From positions 186,001 through 250,000 of the forward strand of contig NZ_JAGMTU010000005.1 of the NCBI RefSeq assembly GCF_023703415.1: DNA of 64,000 nucleotides. The letters run 5' to 3'. Positions 15,232 to 23,595 of this stretch are shown here, one piece after another (the first letter of the stretch is position 1; each line of letters starts with the position of its first letter). The position numbers and the translations under genes were made by a program. Under the pieces are notes generated by a model. The model was not told where the DNA came from and made no database searches. It saw nothing but the letters and a program-made list of their open reading frames with translations. This stretch comes from Microbacterium sp. USTB-Y. Its GTDB lineage: Bacteria > Actinomycetota > Actinomycetes > Actinomycetales > Microbacteriaceae.

Positions 15232-16272
15232 ATGATCTCATTCGATTCTCTTCCGGCTCATCCGGATCCGCTCGTCGGCGCCTCGCATCCGCCCCTCGAG
15301 CACGAGGTGCGCTCGCGCGACGATCTGATCCTGAACGGGTGGACGGATCGGCGCCTCGCGGCTGCCGTTGCGCGAGGCGAGCTCTTCCACCTCCGGCGCG
15401 GCTGGTACATCGACGGCGCAGAACGTGCGGCGCTCCACCCCGAGGAGCGTCATCGGGCGCACGTCATCGCGGTCGCGCGGGACAGCACCGGGGGTGCGGT
15501 CATGTCGCACACGTCCGCCGCCGTGCTCTGGCGGCTGCCGCTGCACCGGATCCGCTGCGCGGCCGTGCACATGACGATGCCCGCCGCCCGGCGGGTGTCG
15601 AGCAGCCCCGACGTACGGCGGCATGCGGGGCCGTTGCCCGCCGCCGATGTCGTGAGCGTCGACGGGATCCGATGCACCTCGCTGTCACGCACGGTGTTCG
15701 ATCTCCTGTGCGTCCTGCCTCGGGAAGCCGCCGTGTCGGTCGCGGATGCCGCGGAGCGTCAGATGGCGCGGCGCCTGCGCGAGTGGGATCTGGATGCGGT
15801 CGCGGCCTGGCGCCTCGAGCTCGGCCGACGCCTCGCCGAGGCCGACGGGAGGAGGGGCGTCCGTCAGGCGCGATGGGTCGCGGCGTTCGCGGACGGACGG
15901 GCGCAGCCTCCCGGTGAGAGCGTCAGCCGACTGCAGCTGCATCGGCTCGGGTTCGCGGCGCCCGAGCTCCAGGTTCCGGTGGCGGGACCGGACGGGCGGA
16001 CCTTCTTCGTGGACTTCGAGCTCGGCGATGTGCGCTGCTTCGGTGAGTTCGACGGCAAGGAGAAGTACTTCGACGAGGCGATGCGCTCGGGGCGCACCGT
16101 GGAGCAGGTGATCTTCGACGAGAAGCGCCGGGAGGACTGGATCCGCGGTGCCTCGCAGAACCGTTTCGCCCGCTGGGGGATGGAGCACATCGGCACACCG
16201 GCCGCCCTCGGCCGCCGACTCGCCTCGTTCGGCGTGCGTCCGCCGGATGCCGGTGCGCAGGGTCGCCGATGA
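15232..16272 (+). CDS. AbiEi-type antitoxin-domain / DUF559 nuclease-like protein
   Basis: A 346-residue protein. The N-terminal half has a winged-helix AbiEi-antitoxin-like layout: [20 protein letters not shown] (residues ~43-62), [13 protein letters not shown] (residues ~87-99) and [20 protein letters not shown]. The C-terminal ~110 residues look like a DUF559/Vsr-type PD-(D/E)XK fold: [36 protein letters not shown] and [14 protein letters not shown]. Such proteins are numerous in Microbacteriaceae; their role (orphan antitoxin, regulator or nuclease) is unproven. No AbiEii toxin gene is adjacent. Long direct repeats flank the gene, a sign of duplication or transposition of the unit. Confidence 0.75.
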   Translation: MISFDSLPAHPDPLVGASHPPLEHEVRSRDDLILNGWTDRRLAAAVARGELFHLRRGWYIDGAERAALHPEERHRAHVIAVARDSTGGAVMSHTSAAVLWRLPLHRIRCAAVHMTMPAARRVSSSPDVRRHAGPLPAADVVSVDGIRCTSLSRTVFDLLCVLPREAAVSVADAAERQMARRLREWDLDAVAAWRLELGRRLAEADGRRGVRQARWVAAFADGRAQPPGESVSRLQLHRLGFAAPELQVPVAGPDGRTFFVDFELGDVRCFGEFDGKEKYFDEAMRSGRTVEQVIFDEKRREDWIRGASQNRFARWGMEHIGTPAALGRRLASFGVRPPDAGAQGRR

Positions 16273-16278
16273 TGCCCC

Positions 16279-16363
16279 GCGCCGAGTGCACGGGTGGTTG
16301 CCGAGTGCACGGGCTGTTCGCGCGAAGTTCCCGTGCAGTCGACGGGTTCCCGTGCGCTCGCGG
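16279..16363. repeat. 85-bp palindromic direct repeat, right copy
   Basis: Second copy of 15036-15120. Outer arms cgagtgcacggg (starting near 16283) and cccgtgcgctcg (ending near 16360) pair with one wobble. Inner arms tgcacggg and cccgtgca pair perfectly. It resembles a REP/BIME-type unit. Confidence 0.75.
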
Positions 16364-16400
16364 CGAGAGCGGACGACGCGGCGGCGAGAGCGGCGCCGAT

Positions 16401-16429
16401 TTGGGGGAGCGGCGCCGATGCCGTAGTCT
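16401..16429 (+). promoter_or_regulatory. rplJL promoter
   Basis: TTGGGG (16401-16406), a 17-base spacer and TAGTCT (16424-16429) form a sigma-A-type promoter ahead of the L10 leader. Confidence 0.55.
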
Positions 16430-16435
16430 GGGACC

Positions 16436-16590
16436 AACCGAAGACCGCTGGTCATCGTCGTGTGCGCGAGCACGAGGCGATCGAAGCACTGCCGGATCCT
16501 GGATCCGAACAGCAGAGGCCCGCGCAGGTGACACGAACGAACTCCAGATCCTGGACCACGCTCCGTGCGCTTGCGCCGGAGCGTTTTTGT
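16436..16590 (+). ncRNA. Ribosomal protein L10 leader (rplJ leader)
   Basis: The ~150-nt transcribed leader of rplJL occupies the place where actinobacteria carry the L10 leader, to which L10-(L7/L12)4 binds to repress its own operon. It has several G/C-rich pairing segments and ends in a terminator hairpin with a U-run. I infer the family from position and layout; I did not fold it against a covariance model. Confidence 0.6.
16558..16588 (+). terminator. Attenuator/terminator within the L10 leader
   Basis: acgctccg (16558-16565) pairs with cggagcgt (16577-16584), extended by gcgc/gcgc around a tt loop with one bulged base, and is followed by a five-T run (16584-16588). It lies 76 bases before rplJ, so termination here would attenuate the operon. 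Confidence 0.75.
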
Positions 16591-16664
16591 TTGCCTGCAG
16601 AGCGCGGCGGTCGAGGCCGGTGCTCCACCGCCGTGGAGCATCCCGTACTCATCAAGGAGTGACC

Positions 16665-17153
16665 ATGGCGCAGAAGGATGCATCGGTCGCCGAGCTCACG
16701 AAGAATTTCGAGAACTCGAACGCCGTCCTGCTGACCGAGTACCGCGGTCTGACGGTTGCCCAGCTCAAGCAGCTGCGCAACAACATCCGTCAGGACGCGA
16801 ACTACGCCGTGGTGAAGAACACGCTGACCAAGATCGCCGCGAACAACGCGGGGATCACGGCGCTGGACGACGACCTCAAGGGTCCGTCGGCCGTCGCGTT
16901 CGTGCACGGCGACTTCGTCGCCACCGCCAAGGCTCTGCGTGACTTCGCCAAGGCCAACCCGCTTCTCGTGATCAAGGGCGGCATCTTCGAGGGCAACGCC
17001 CTGAGTGCCGACGAGGTCAACAAGTACGCCTCCCTGGAGAGCCGTGAGGTTCTGCTGGCGAAGGCTGCGGGCATGATGAAGGCGACGATGGGCAAGGCCG
17101 CGGCCACCATCGATGCTCTTCGCGAGAAGCTGGAGACCGCCGAGGCCGCCTGA
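16665..17153 (+). CDS. rplJ: 50S ribosomal protein L10
   Basis: A 162-residue ribosomal stalk base protein that binds 23S rRNA and anchors L7/L12 dimers. It opens with [15 protein letters not shown] and contains [19 protein letters not shown] (residues ~22-40) and [13 protein letters not shown], the conserved rRNA-binding region. The C-terminal helix ([16 protein letters not shown]) carries the L12-binding sites. The start is set by an aaggagtg ribosome-binding site (16654-16661). It is the first gene of rplJL, 49 bases before rplL, and is preceded by the leader/attenuator. Length is normal. Confidence 0.96.
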   Translation: MAQKDASVAELTKNFENSNAVLLTEYRGLTVAQLKQLRNNIRQDANYAVVKNTLTKIAANNAGITALDDDLKGPSAVAFVHGDFVATAKALRDFAKANPLLVIKGGIFEGNALSADEVNKYASLESREVLLAKAAGMMKATMGKAAATIDALREKLETAEAA

Positions 17154-17202
17154 GCCTCCAGGTCTTCACCCCCCAAACCCCCATCTATCTAGGAGATACA
17201 TC

Positions 17203-17586
17203 ATGGCGAAGCTCACCACCGAGGAGCTGCTCGACCAGTTCGCTGGTCTGACCCTTGTCGAGCTCAGCGAGTTCGTGAAGGCGTTCGAGGAGAAGTTCGA
17301 CGTCACCGCTGCCGCTCCCGTCGCCGTCGCCGGCGCTGCGGGTGGCGCTGCCGGCGCCGAGGCCGAGGAGGAGAAGGACTCGTTCGACGTCATCCTCGAG
17401 GCCGCCGGTGACAAGAAGATCCAGGTCATCAAGGTCGTCCGCGAGCTCACCTCGCTCGGCCTCGGCGAGGCCAAGGCCGTCGTCGACGGTGCCCCGAAGG
17501 CCGTCCTCGAGGGCGCCAACAAGGAGGCCGCCGAGAAGGCCAAGGCTTCCCTGGAGGAGGCCGGCGCTACGGTCACCCTCAAGTGA
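17203..17586 (+). CDS. rplL: 50S ribosomal protein L7/L12
   Basis: A 127-residue ribosomal stalk protein that recruits and activates translational GTPases. The N-terminal dimerisation helices ([20 protein letters not shown]) are followed by the Ala/Gly hinge ([18 protein letters not shown], residues ~45-62). The globular C-terminal domain has [20 protein letters not shown] and [11 protein letters not shown], with the conserved Lys residues for factor binding. It has a strong aggagatacatc ribosome-binding site. It ends 105 bases before a strong bidirectional terminator. Confidence 0.97.
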   Translation: MAKLTTEELLDQFAGLTLVELSEFVKAFEEKFDVTAAAPVAVAGAAGGAAGAEAEEEKDSFDVILEAAGDKKIQVIKVVRELTSLGLGEAKAVVDGAPKAVLEGANKEAAEKAKASLEEAGATVTLK

Positions 17587-17636
17587 GTCGAGGCGGGTAA
17601 AGGCTGCGAAGCAGCGTTGACCCGCCGGCGACTCAG

Positions 17637-17674
17637 GTTGAGCGAGGACGCGCGTAGCGCGCCCGAGACGAAAC
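17637..17674. repeat. gttgagcga...gagacgaaac intergenic repeat, copy 1
   Basis: This 38-nt unit aligns without gaps to 60266-60303 with 32 of 38 identical positions. It contains the self-complementary acgcgcg/cgcgc core. The region 17590-17635 just upstream also forms a hairpin (gcgggt/acccgc). Confidence 0.65.
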
Positions 17675-17691
17675 CTGCGTCAGAGACGCTG

Positions 17692-17721
17692 CGAAGGCCC
17701 CGGGTTCTCCCGGGGCCTTCG
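17692..17721. terminator. Bidirectional intrinsic terminator, rplJL / lacI-like gene
   Basis: A perfect 13-bp stem (cgaaggccccggg 17692-17704, cccggggccttcg 17709-17721) with a ttct loop lies between convergent genes, 4 bases from the LacI stop codon. Confidence 0.85.
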
Positions 17722-17725
17722 TGCG

Positions 17726-18745
17726 TCAGCGGGCTGTCTCCGCTCGCGGCGGGGCCGTCGACTGGCGGGCCACGAGGGTCGCGGGGGAGACCACGTGCTC
17801 GAGTGCGGCCTCGGGATCCTGCATCCGCGCGCGCAGCAGGCGCACCGCCTCGACGCCCTGCTCCCGGGGGTTCTGCCGGATGGTGGTCAGACTGAACATC
17901 TCGGCGTAGCGGTGGTCGTCGATGCCGGTCACGCTGAGTTCGCTGGGCACGCCGATGCCGAGCCGCTGCGCCGCGATGATCGCCCCCACGGCCGCCTCGT
18001 CGCACACCGCCGCGATCGCCGTGGGGCGGCTGCGCCGGTCGGCGAGGAGGGCTGCGGCGGTGGCGAACGCCTCGGGGATCGTGGACTGCGTGGGCACGGC
18101 CCTGATGTGTTCCTCCAGGCCCGCGGCGATCATCGCCTGCCGGTAGCCGTCGAGCCGCTTGCGCTCCCCGAAGCTGAACTGGTCGGCATCCGGCTCGTCC
18201 CCGAGGAATGCGATGTTCTCATGGCCGAGGTCGATCAGGTGCTCCGTCGCCACGCGCGCGGCCACCACGTCGTCGATCGAGACGGTGTCGGCGCCCTGGG
18301 TGAAGGGACCGACGGACACGAGCGGCAGTCCGATCCCCGCGAGCCGTTCCAGCTCATGCGCGCCGGGCTGCAGGCACACGGCGATGATGCCGTCGAAGCG
18401 GCGGCCCGCCAGGGCGTGATCCAGCATGCGGGCGCGTTCGGCGCTGCCCTCGGCCGCGCCGTACAGGGCGAGGTCGAGTCCGTCGTCGATGAGGGCCTGC
18501 TGGAGACCCGCGAGCAGCTCGGCGAAGTACCAGCGGTCGGCCATGGGCATGATGACGCCGATGGTCGAGGTGCGCCCCGTCGCGAGGCTCGATGCGCTGG
18601 AGTGCGCGGCGTAGGCCAGCTCGCGGGCGGCGCGCTCCACGCGCTCCCGGGTCTCGGCGGAGACGTAGCCGTTGCCGCTGAGCGCGCGACTGGCCGTGGA
18701 CTTCGCCACGCCCGCGCGCAGTGCGACATCGATGATCCCGGTCAC
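17726..18745 (-). CDS. LacI-family transcriptional regulator of the sugar ABC operon
   Basis: A 339-residue repressor. The N-terminal helix-turn-helix and hinge helix read IDVALRAGVAKSTASRALSG and NGYVSAETRERV (residues ~5-40). A periplasmic-binding-protein-like effector domain follows (TIGVIMPMADRWYFAEL to VTGIDDHRYAEMFSLTTIRQ). The GTG start follows a gaggagg ribosome-binding site. It is divergent from the sugar importer, and two palindromic sites of the LacI type (ggaaccggtttc, ggaagcggttcc) lie in the shared intergenic region: one over its own promoter, one just after the importer promoter. It probably represses both until a sugar binds. Confidence 0.92.
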   Translation of the reverse strand: MTGIIDVALRAGVAKSTASRALSGNGYVSAETRERVERAARELAYAAHSSASSLATGRTSTIGVIMPMADRWYFAELLAGLQQALIDDGLDLALYGAAEGSAERARMLDHALAGRRFDGIIAVCLQPGAHELERLAGIGLPLVSVGPFTQGADTVSIDDVVAARVATEHLIDLGHENIAFLGDEPDADQFSFGERKRLDGYRQAMIAAGLEEHIRAVPTQSTIPEAFATAAALLADRRSRPTAIAAVCDEAAVGAIIAAQRLGIGVPSELSVTGIDDHRYAEMFSLTTIRQNPREQGVEAVRLLRARMQDPEAALEHVVSPATLVARQSTAPPRAETAR

Positions 18746-18799
18746 GGCGCATCCTCCTCGAAACGGATGCCCTCACCATAGCGATATCCCAGCTTCTAT

Positions 18800-18811
18800 G
18801 GAACCGGTTTC
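18800..18811. promoter_or_regulatory. LacI-type operator at the regulator's own promoter
   Basis: ggaaccggtttc fits the gaa-n-cg-n-ttc LacI-family pattern and overlaps a possible minus-strand -35 (TTCCAT, then 17 bases, then TATGGT). Confidence 0.55.
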
Positions 18812-18875
18812 TTCAATCGATCTCACCGGAATCACCGCGCAAACGCCTGGTTATCCAGTTGTGATCGAATCCGCA

Positions 18876-18905
18876 TTGCGGAAGTAACGGAGAGCCCACT
18901 AGTGT
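18876..18905 (+). promoter_or_regulatory. Promoter of the sugar ABC transporter operon
   Basis: TTGCGG (18876-18881) and TAGTGT (18900-18905) with an 18-base spacer precede the solute-binding-protein gene. Confidence 0.5.
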
Positions 18906-18910
18906 CGCCT

Positions 18911-18922
18911 GGAAGCGGTTCC
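18911..18922. promoter_or_regulatory. LacI-type operator in the importer promoter
   Basis: The palindrome ggaagcggttcc sits immediately after the predicted transcription start, where a bound repressor would block transcription. Confidence 0.6.
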
Positions 18923-18978
18923 TGAAGGAGCCCCCAGTGCTGGGGAAATCCACCCCGCGAATTCGAAGGAGAAAACGT

Positions 18979-20310
18979 ATGGGAATGTCTCAGCGACGTC
19001 GCCTGATCGCGCCTCTGGCGTTGCTTGCGGTGTCCGGACTCGCGCTCGCGGGATGTGCCGAAGGCGGCTCGTCCGGGGGCGGGGACTCGTCCGGCAAGGG
19101 TGAGACCGTCAAGATCTCCGGCGGCATCACGGGATCCGAGGCGGACCTGCTGAACAAGTCCTTCGACCAGTTCACCAAGGACACCGGGATCAAGGTCGTC
19201 TACACGGGCGACAAGGGCTTCGAGGGCAACATCGTCACCAAGGTGTCCGGCGGCAGCGCCCCCGACATCGCGATCGTGCCGCAGCCGGGTCTGCTGAAGA
19301 GCCTCGTCGGCACCGGCCAGGTCAAGGAGGCCCCCTCGGAGGTCGCGGCGAACGTCGACAAGAACTGGTCCAAGGACTGGAAGACCTACGGCACGATCGA
19401 CGGCAAGTTCTACGCCGCTCCGATGCTGGCCAACGTCAAGGGCTACGTCTGGTATTCGCCCGCCAAGTTCAAGGAGCTCGGCGTCGAGGTGCCGAAGACC
19501 TGGGACGACCTGCTGGCGCTCACCAAGACGCTCCAGGAGAAGAGCGGCGCCGCACCGTGGTGCGCGGGCTTCGCCTCGGGCGACGCCTCCGGCTGGCCCG
19601 GCACCGACTGGATCGAGGACCTGGTCCTCCGCCAGAGCGGCACCGACGTCTACGACAAGTGGGTCGCGGGCGACGTGAAGTTCACCGACCCGCAGATCAA
19701 GCAGGCCTTCGACGCCCTCGGCACGATCCTGCTCGACCCGAAGTACGTCAACGCCGGCTTCGGCGACGTGAAGAGCATCAACTCGACCGCCTTCGCCGAC
19801 GTCGCGGCCAAGGTCGCCGACGGCACCTGCCTCATGACGCACCAGGCCTCGTTCCTCTCGTCGAACTTCCTCGACGTGAAGACCAAGGACGGCAAGGCGC
19901 CGACCGTGGCGCCCGACGGCGACGTGTACGCCTTCGTGCTTCCCGGCATGAAGGAAGGCGAGACCACCATCGAGGGCGGCGGCGAGTTCGTCGCGGGCTT
20001 CAGCGACAACACCGCGACCAAGAAGGTCCTGGAGTTCATGTCATCGCCCGAGTTCGCGAACGCCCGCGTGAAGCTGGGCGGCGTCATCTCCGCCAACAAG
20101 AACGCGGACGCCTCGCTCGCCTCCAGCGAGTTCCTTCAGGACGCGATGAAGACGCTGCAGGATCCGAAGACCACGCTGCGTTTCGACGCGAGCGACCTGA
20201 TGCCGGCCACCGTCGGCTCCGGCTCGTTCTGGAAGGGCATGGTCAGCTGGATCGACGGCAAGCCGACCGATCAGGTGCTGAGCGACATCCAGGCCGGTTA
20301 CAAGAACTAG
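18979..20310 (+). CDS. Sugar ABC transporter substrate-binding lipoprotein (AglE-like)
   Basis: A 443-residue extracytoplasmic family 1 solute-binding protein. The signal peptide ends in a lipobox (LALAGCAEGG, Cys near residue 26), so it is a lipid-anchored lipoprotein. The mature part shows ITGSEADLLNKSFDQFTKDTG, then FEGNIVTKVSGGSAPDIAIV and YGTIDGKFYAAPMLANVKGYVWY, the pattern of alpha-glucoside-type binding proteins. I chose the ATG at 18979 because of the aaggagaaaac ribosome-binding site; ATG 18937 has none. Under control of the divergent LacI repressor. The exact ligand is inferred only (alpha-glucoside or similar disaccharide). Confidence 0.85.
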   Translation: MGMSQRRRLIAPLALLAVSGLALAGCAEGGSSGGGDSSGKGETVKISGGITGSEADLLNKSFDQFTKDTGIKVVYTGDKGFEGNIVTKVSGGSAPDIAIVPQPGLLKSLVGTGQVKEAPSEVAANVDKNWSKDWKTYGTIDGKFYAAPMLANVKGYVWYSPAKFKELGVEVPKTWDDLLALTKTLQEKSGAAPWCAGFASGDASGWPGTDWIEDLVLRQSGTDVYDKWVAGDVKFTDPQIKQAFDALGTILLDPKYVNAGFGDVKSINSTAFADVAAKVADGTCLMTHQASFLSSNFLDVKTKDGKAPTVAPDGDVYAFVLPGMKEGETTIEGGGEFVAGFSDNTATKKVLEFMSSPEFANARVKLGGVISANKNADASLASSEFLQDAMKTLQDPKTTLRFDASDLMPATVGSGSFWKGMVSWIDGKPTDQVLSDIQAGYKN

Positions 20311-20332
20311 CCTGAGCAGCACCCCCGTAGGG

Positions 20333-20371
20333 CTGCGGGGCTCGTCCGCATCATCGCGGACGGCCCCGCAG
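20333..20371 (+). terminator. Intercistronic hairpin after the binding-protein gene
   Basis: ctgcggggc/gccccgcag (20333-20341 and 20363-20371), with an inner gtccgc/gcggac stem, lies between the binding-protein and permease genes. Such attenuating or stabilising hairpins commonly give excess binding protein over permease. Confidence 0.6.
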
Positions 20372-20427
20372 TCGTCATCGGGCAGATTCCTGACAGAGTT
20401 CATCGTCGAACCCGGAAGGGGCTCCAC

Positions 20428-21771
20428 ATGTCGCAGACCACAGCGACCGAGACCGCGAGATCCGATCGCAAGACCGAGTCCGTGCGCTCCGGCCGCACCA
20501 CCGCTTCCCGATCCGTCACGGTCGGCGCCTACATCGTCGGCGCGATCCTGATCATCGGGATCTTCATCGCTCTCATCGCCGGCGGTCCGGCGGAGAGCCC
20601 GAAGCCGACCTCGCTCGGCTTCTCCCTGAACAGCTTCTTCGTCTGGCTCGGCGGTCTGAACCCGCTGCTGCAGATCCCCTTGGTGCTGGTCGTCTTCGGC
20701 ATCGTGGCCGGGGTGCTGCTGGTGCTCATCGAGTACGCGCCGAGGCACGGCAAGGGCTATTTCTGGCTGCGTCTCGTGGCCTGTTTCGCCATTCCGGTGC
20801 TGGCGTTCATGATGCTGCGTCCGTATCAGAACGCGGTCGTGTACGTCATGATCATCGCCCTGGTCGCCGGCGGCCTGCTGTTCTTCGCCGACTACCGTGC
20901 GCGCGAGGGATCCGGCTACCTGTTCCAGCTCACGCTGTTCATGGCCCCGGCCACCCTGCTGCTGATCATCGGCCTCATCTACCCGGCCGTCTCGACGATC
21001 ATCCAGTCCTTCTTCGACAAGACGGGCAAGGACTTCGTCGCCCTCGAGAACTACCAGTGGGTGTTCACGAACCCGGAGGGGTTCTGGTCCGTGATCAACA
21101 CGCTGATCTGGGCGCTCATCGCCCCGATCGTGTCGACGATCTTCGGGCTCGCGTACGCGGTGTTCATCGACCGCGCGCGGGGCGAGAAGATCCTGAAGGT
21201 GTTCGTGTTCATGCCCGTCGCGATCTCGTTCGTCGGCGCCGGCATCATCTGGAAGTTCATCTACGACTTCCGGCAGGGCGACCAGATCGGCCTGCTGAAC
21301 GCGATCGTGACGCTGTTCGGCGGCAAGCCGGTCTCCTGGCTCGACACGACCCCGCTCGTCAACACCGTCTGCCTGCTCATCGTCTTCATCTGGACGCAGA
21401 CCGGGTTCGCGATGGTGATCCTGTCGGCGGCGATCAAGGCGGTTCCGACCGAGCAGATCGAGGCGGCGTCCCTGGACGGCGCGAACGCCTGGGAGAGGTT
21501 CCGCAACGTCACGGTTCCGGGGATCCGCTCCTCCCTGATCGTGGTGCTCACCACGATCACCATCGCCTCGCTGAAGGTCTACGACATCGTCGCCGTGATG
21601 ACCGGCGGCCGGGCGAACAGCACCGTGCTCGGCTTCGAGATGGTCAACCAGCAGCAGCGCTTCCAGAGCTACGGGCACTCCTCGGCGCTGGCCGTCGTGC
21701 TGTTCCTGTTCGTGCTGCCGCTGATCATCTACAACGCCCGGCAGATGGCCAAGCAGAGGGAGATCCGCTGA
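20428..21771 (+). CDS. Sugar ABC transporter permease (AglF/MalF-like)
   Basis: A 447-residue inner-membrane permease. The first ~150 residues hold extra hydrophobic segments (VGAYIVGAILIIGIFIALIA, IPLVLVVFGIVAGVLLVLIE and others). The transport core has the EAA loop EQIEAASLDGANAWERFRNV near residues 350-369. It starts with an ATG after a ggaaggggc ribosome-binding site and overlaps the next gene by one base. No ATP-binding subunit follows, so it probably shares a multi-use ATPase encoded elsewhere (MsiK-type), as is common in actinobacteria. Confidence 0.88.
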   Translation: MSQTTATETARSDRKTESVRSGRTTASRSVTVGAYIVGAILIIGIFIALIAGGPAESPKPTSLGFSLNSFFVWLGGLNPLLQIPLVLVVFGIVAGVLLVLIEYAPRHGKGYFWLRLVACFAIPVLAFMMLRPYQNAVVYVMIIALVAGGLLFFADYRAREGSGYLFQLTLFMAPATLLLIIGLIYPAVSTIIQSFFDKTGKDFVALENYQWVFTNPEGFWSVINTLIWALIAPIVSTIFGLAYAVFIDRARGEKILKVFVFMPVAISFVGAGIIWKFIYDFRQGDQIGLLNAIVTLFGGKPVSWLDTTPLVNTVCLLIVFIWTQTGFAMVILSAAIKAVPTEQIEAASLDGANAWERFRNVTVPGIRSSLIVVLTTITIASLKVYDIVAVMTGGRANSTVLGFEMVNQQQRFQSYGHSSALAVVLFLFVLPLIIYNARQMAKQREIR

Positions 21772-22739
21772 TGAGTGCGACGCAGGCAGTCGTCACCGAC
21801 AACCGCAGCGCGCGCCAGGTCGCACGCGACACCCGCCGCAACGAGGCCACCGCGCAGAAGCGGCTCACGTCGCGCGGCGCCACGATCGCGGCGGTGATCA
21901 TCGCGATCTTCTGGACCATCCCCACGCTGGGGCTCTTCGTGACGTCGTTCCGCCCCGGAGCCGACTCGAACAGCACCGGCTGGTGGACCGTGTTCGTGAA
22001 CCCGTCGTTCACGTTGAGCAACTACGCCGACGCGCTGAACTCGGGAGGCACCGCGCTGACGCTCGGGGCCTCGTTCGTGAACTCGCTCGCCATCACGATC
22101 CCGGCCACGGTGATCCCGATCTTCATCGCATCGCTCGCCGCCTACGGCTTCGCGTGGATGAACTTCAAGGGCAAGAACCTCGTGTTCGTGCTCGTGTTCG
22201 CGCTGCAGATCGTGCCCATCCAGATGGCCCTGGTGCCGCTGCTGTCGCTGTTCTCCCGCGGGCTCACGCTGTTCGGCACGCAGATCTTCCCCGGCTTCAC
22301 CCTGCGCGATGTGGACCACAGCTTCGCCACGGTGTGGATCGCGCACGCGATCTTCGCGATGCCGCTGGCGATCTTCATGCTGCACAACTTCATCTCGGAG
22401 ATCCCCGGTGAGGTCGTCGAGGCGGCCCGCGTGGACGGCGCCGGGCACGGGCAGATCTTCTTCCGGATCATCCTGCCGCTCGCGATGCCGGCCATCGCGT
22501 CGTTCGCGATCTTCCAGTTCCTGTGGGTGTGGAACGACCTGCTGGTGGCGACGATCTTCGCGCCGGAATCGTCACTGCCGTTGACCCAGACGCTGAACTC
22601 GCTGTCCGGCACCTGGGGCAATCAGTGGTACCTGCAGTCGGCGGGAACGTTCATCTCGATCATCGTCCCGCTGATCGTGTTCTTCGCCCTGCAGCGCTTT
22701 TTCGTGCGCGGTCTGCTGGCCGGCGCGACGAAGGGCTGA
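21771..22739 (+). CDS. Sugar ABC transporter permease (AglG/MalG-like)
   Basis: A 322-residue second permease of the importer with about six membrane segments. The N-terminal ~35 residues are hydrophilic, then TIAAVIIAIFWTIPTLGLFV. The EAA loop is EVVEAARVDGAGHGQIFFRI (residues ~213-232). The start (tgatg) overlaps the stop of the first permease, a sign of coupled translation. The operon ends at a strong hairpin 16 bases downstream. Confidence 0.9.
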   Translation: MSATQAVVTDNRSARQVARDTRRNEATAQKRLTSRGATIAAVIIAIFWTIPTLGLFVTSFRPGADSNSTGWWTVFVNPSFTLSNYADALNSGGTALTLGASFVNSLAITIPATVIPIFIASLAAYGFAWMNFKGKNLVFVLVFALQIVPIQMALVPLLSLFSRGLTLFGTQIFPGFTLRDVDHSFATVWIAHAIFAMPLAIFMLHNFISEIPGEVVEAARVDGAGHGQIFFRIILPLAMPAIASFAIFQFLWVWNDLLVATIFAPESSLPLTQTLNSLSGTWGNQWYLQSAGTFISIIVPLIVFFALQRFFVRGLLAGATKG

Positions 22740-22754
22740 TCACCGCACCATCGC

Positions 22755-22791
22755 CGAGGCCGGTGCCCGCACGTCGCGGGCGCCGGCCTCG
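22755..22791 (+). terminator. Terminator of the sugar ABC operon
   Basis: A 16-bp stem with one G-U pair (cgaggccggtgcccgc 22755-22770, gcgggcgccggcctcg 22776-22791) around a 5-base loop. Confidence 0.75.
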
Positions 22792-22882
22792 TCCGTGCCA
22801 CCCGCGTCCGGGATCCGGCCTTTCGGCGGGCTCTCGGAACGGCCGGCGCGGTTCCGGGAGCGGATCGGGGGAGAATGGGCGG

Positions 22883-23530
22883 ATGACGCGTCGGCTGGCT
22901 CTCGTCCTCGGTCTCGTCGGGGTCGCGGTGACCCTGGCGACGGCGGTCGTCCTGGCGACCGCACCGGGCCTCATCGTCTCGCTCGACGACGCCTGGAACC
23001 TCGAGATGGTCGAGTGGCGCAACCCCGCGCTGACCGGCTGGGCGCTGGTCATGAACGTGCTCGGAGGGGGCTGGGTCGCGACGATCCTCACCCCGCTCCT
23101 GATCGCGCTCCTCGCGTGGATCGTGCGCGGCTGGCGCGGCGCCGTGTTCGCGCTCGCGGCCTTCGCGTTCAGCGCCGGGATCGTCCAGCTCGTGAAGAGG
23201 GCGCTGGGCCGGGACCGGCCGCAGGATCTGCTGATCGCCTCGGATTTCGGATCCTTCCCCTCCGGGCACACCTCGAATGCCGCGACGCTCGCCGTGGTGC
23301 TCTGGTTCCTGTTCCCGTCGCTGTGGGTCGCGATCGGCGGCGCCCTCTGGGCGGTCGCGATGGGCTTCTCCCGCACCGTGCTCAGCGTGCACTGGTTCAG
23401 CGACACGGTCGGCGGCGCGCTGATCGGCGCGGGGGCGGCCCTGCTCCTCGCAGCCGCGCTGTGGCGCTGGGTCCGCCTGCCGTCGATGCTCGAGGCGGGA
23501 GACGGCCGGAGCGCGGATCCGCCTCGCTAG
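22883..23530 (+). CDS. PAP2-family membrane phosphatase
   Basis: A 215-residue integral membrane phosphatase, probably acting on lipid phosphates such as phosphatidic acid or undecaprenyl diphosphate on the outer face of the membrane. The three-part PAP2 signature is complete: KRALGRDRP (residues ~112-120), PSGHTSNA (residues ~135-142) and SRTVLSVHWFSD (residues ~170-181). Five to six membrane segments are visible. A GAGAAT hexamer ends 6 bases before the ATG, suggesting leaderless expression. It is separated from the sugar operon by a terminator. Confidence 0.88.
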   Translation: MTRRLALVLGLVGVAVTLATAVVLATAPGLIVSLDDAWNLEMVEWRNPALTGWALVMNVLGGGWVATILTPLLIALLAWIVRGWRGAVFALAAFAFSAGIVQLVKRALGRDRPQDLLIASDFGSFPSGHTSNAATLAVVLWFLFPSLWVAIGGALWAVAMGFSRTVLSVHWFSDTVGGALIGAGAALLLAAALWRWVRLPSMLEAGDGRSADPPR

Positions 23531-23595
23531 GCTGAGAGGATCCGCTGGTCTCCGGGCGCCGCAGCGCGTCCGGGACGCCGATCGAAGGGCACTCC

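Noticed and set aside
15232..16272. A full AbiE toxin-antitoxin pair
   Set aside because: No nucleotidyltransferase AbiEii gene adjoins it; the neighbours are repeats, a nuclease gene and rplJ.
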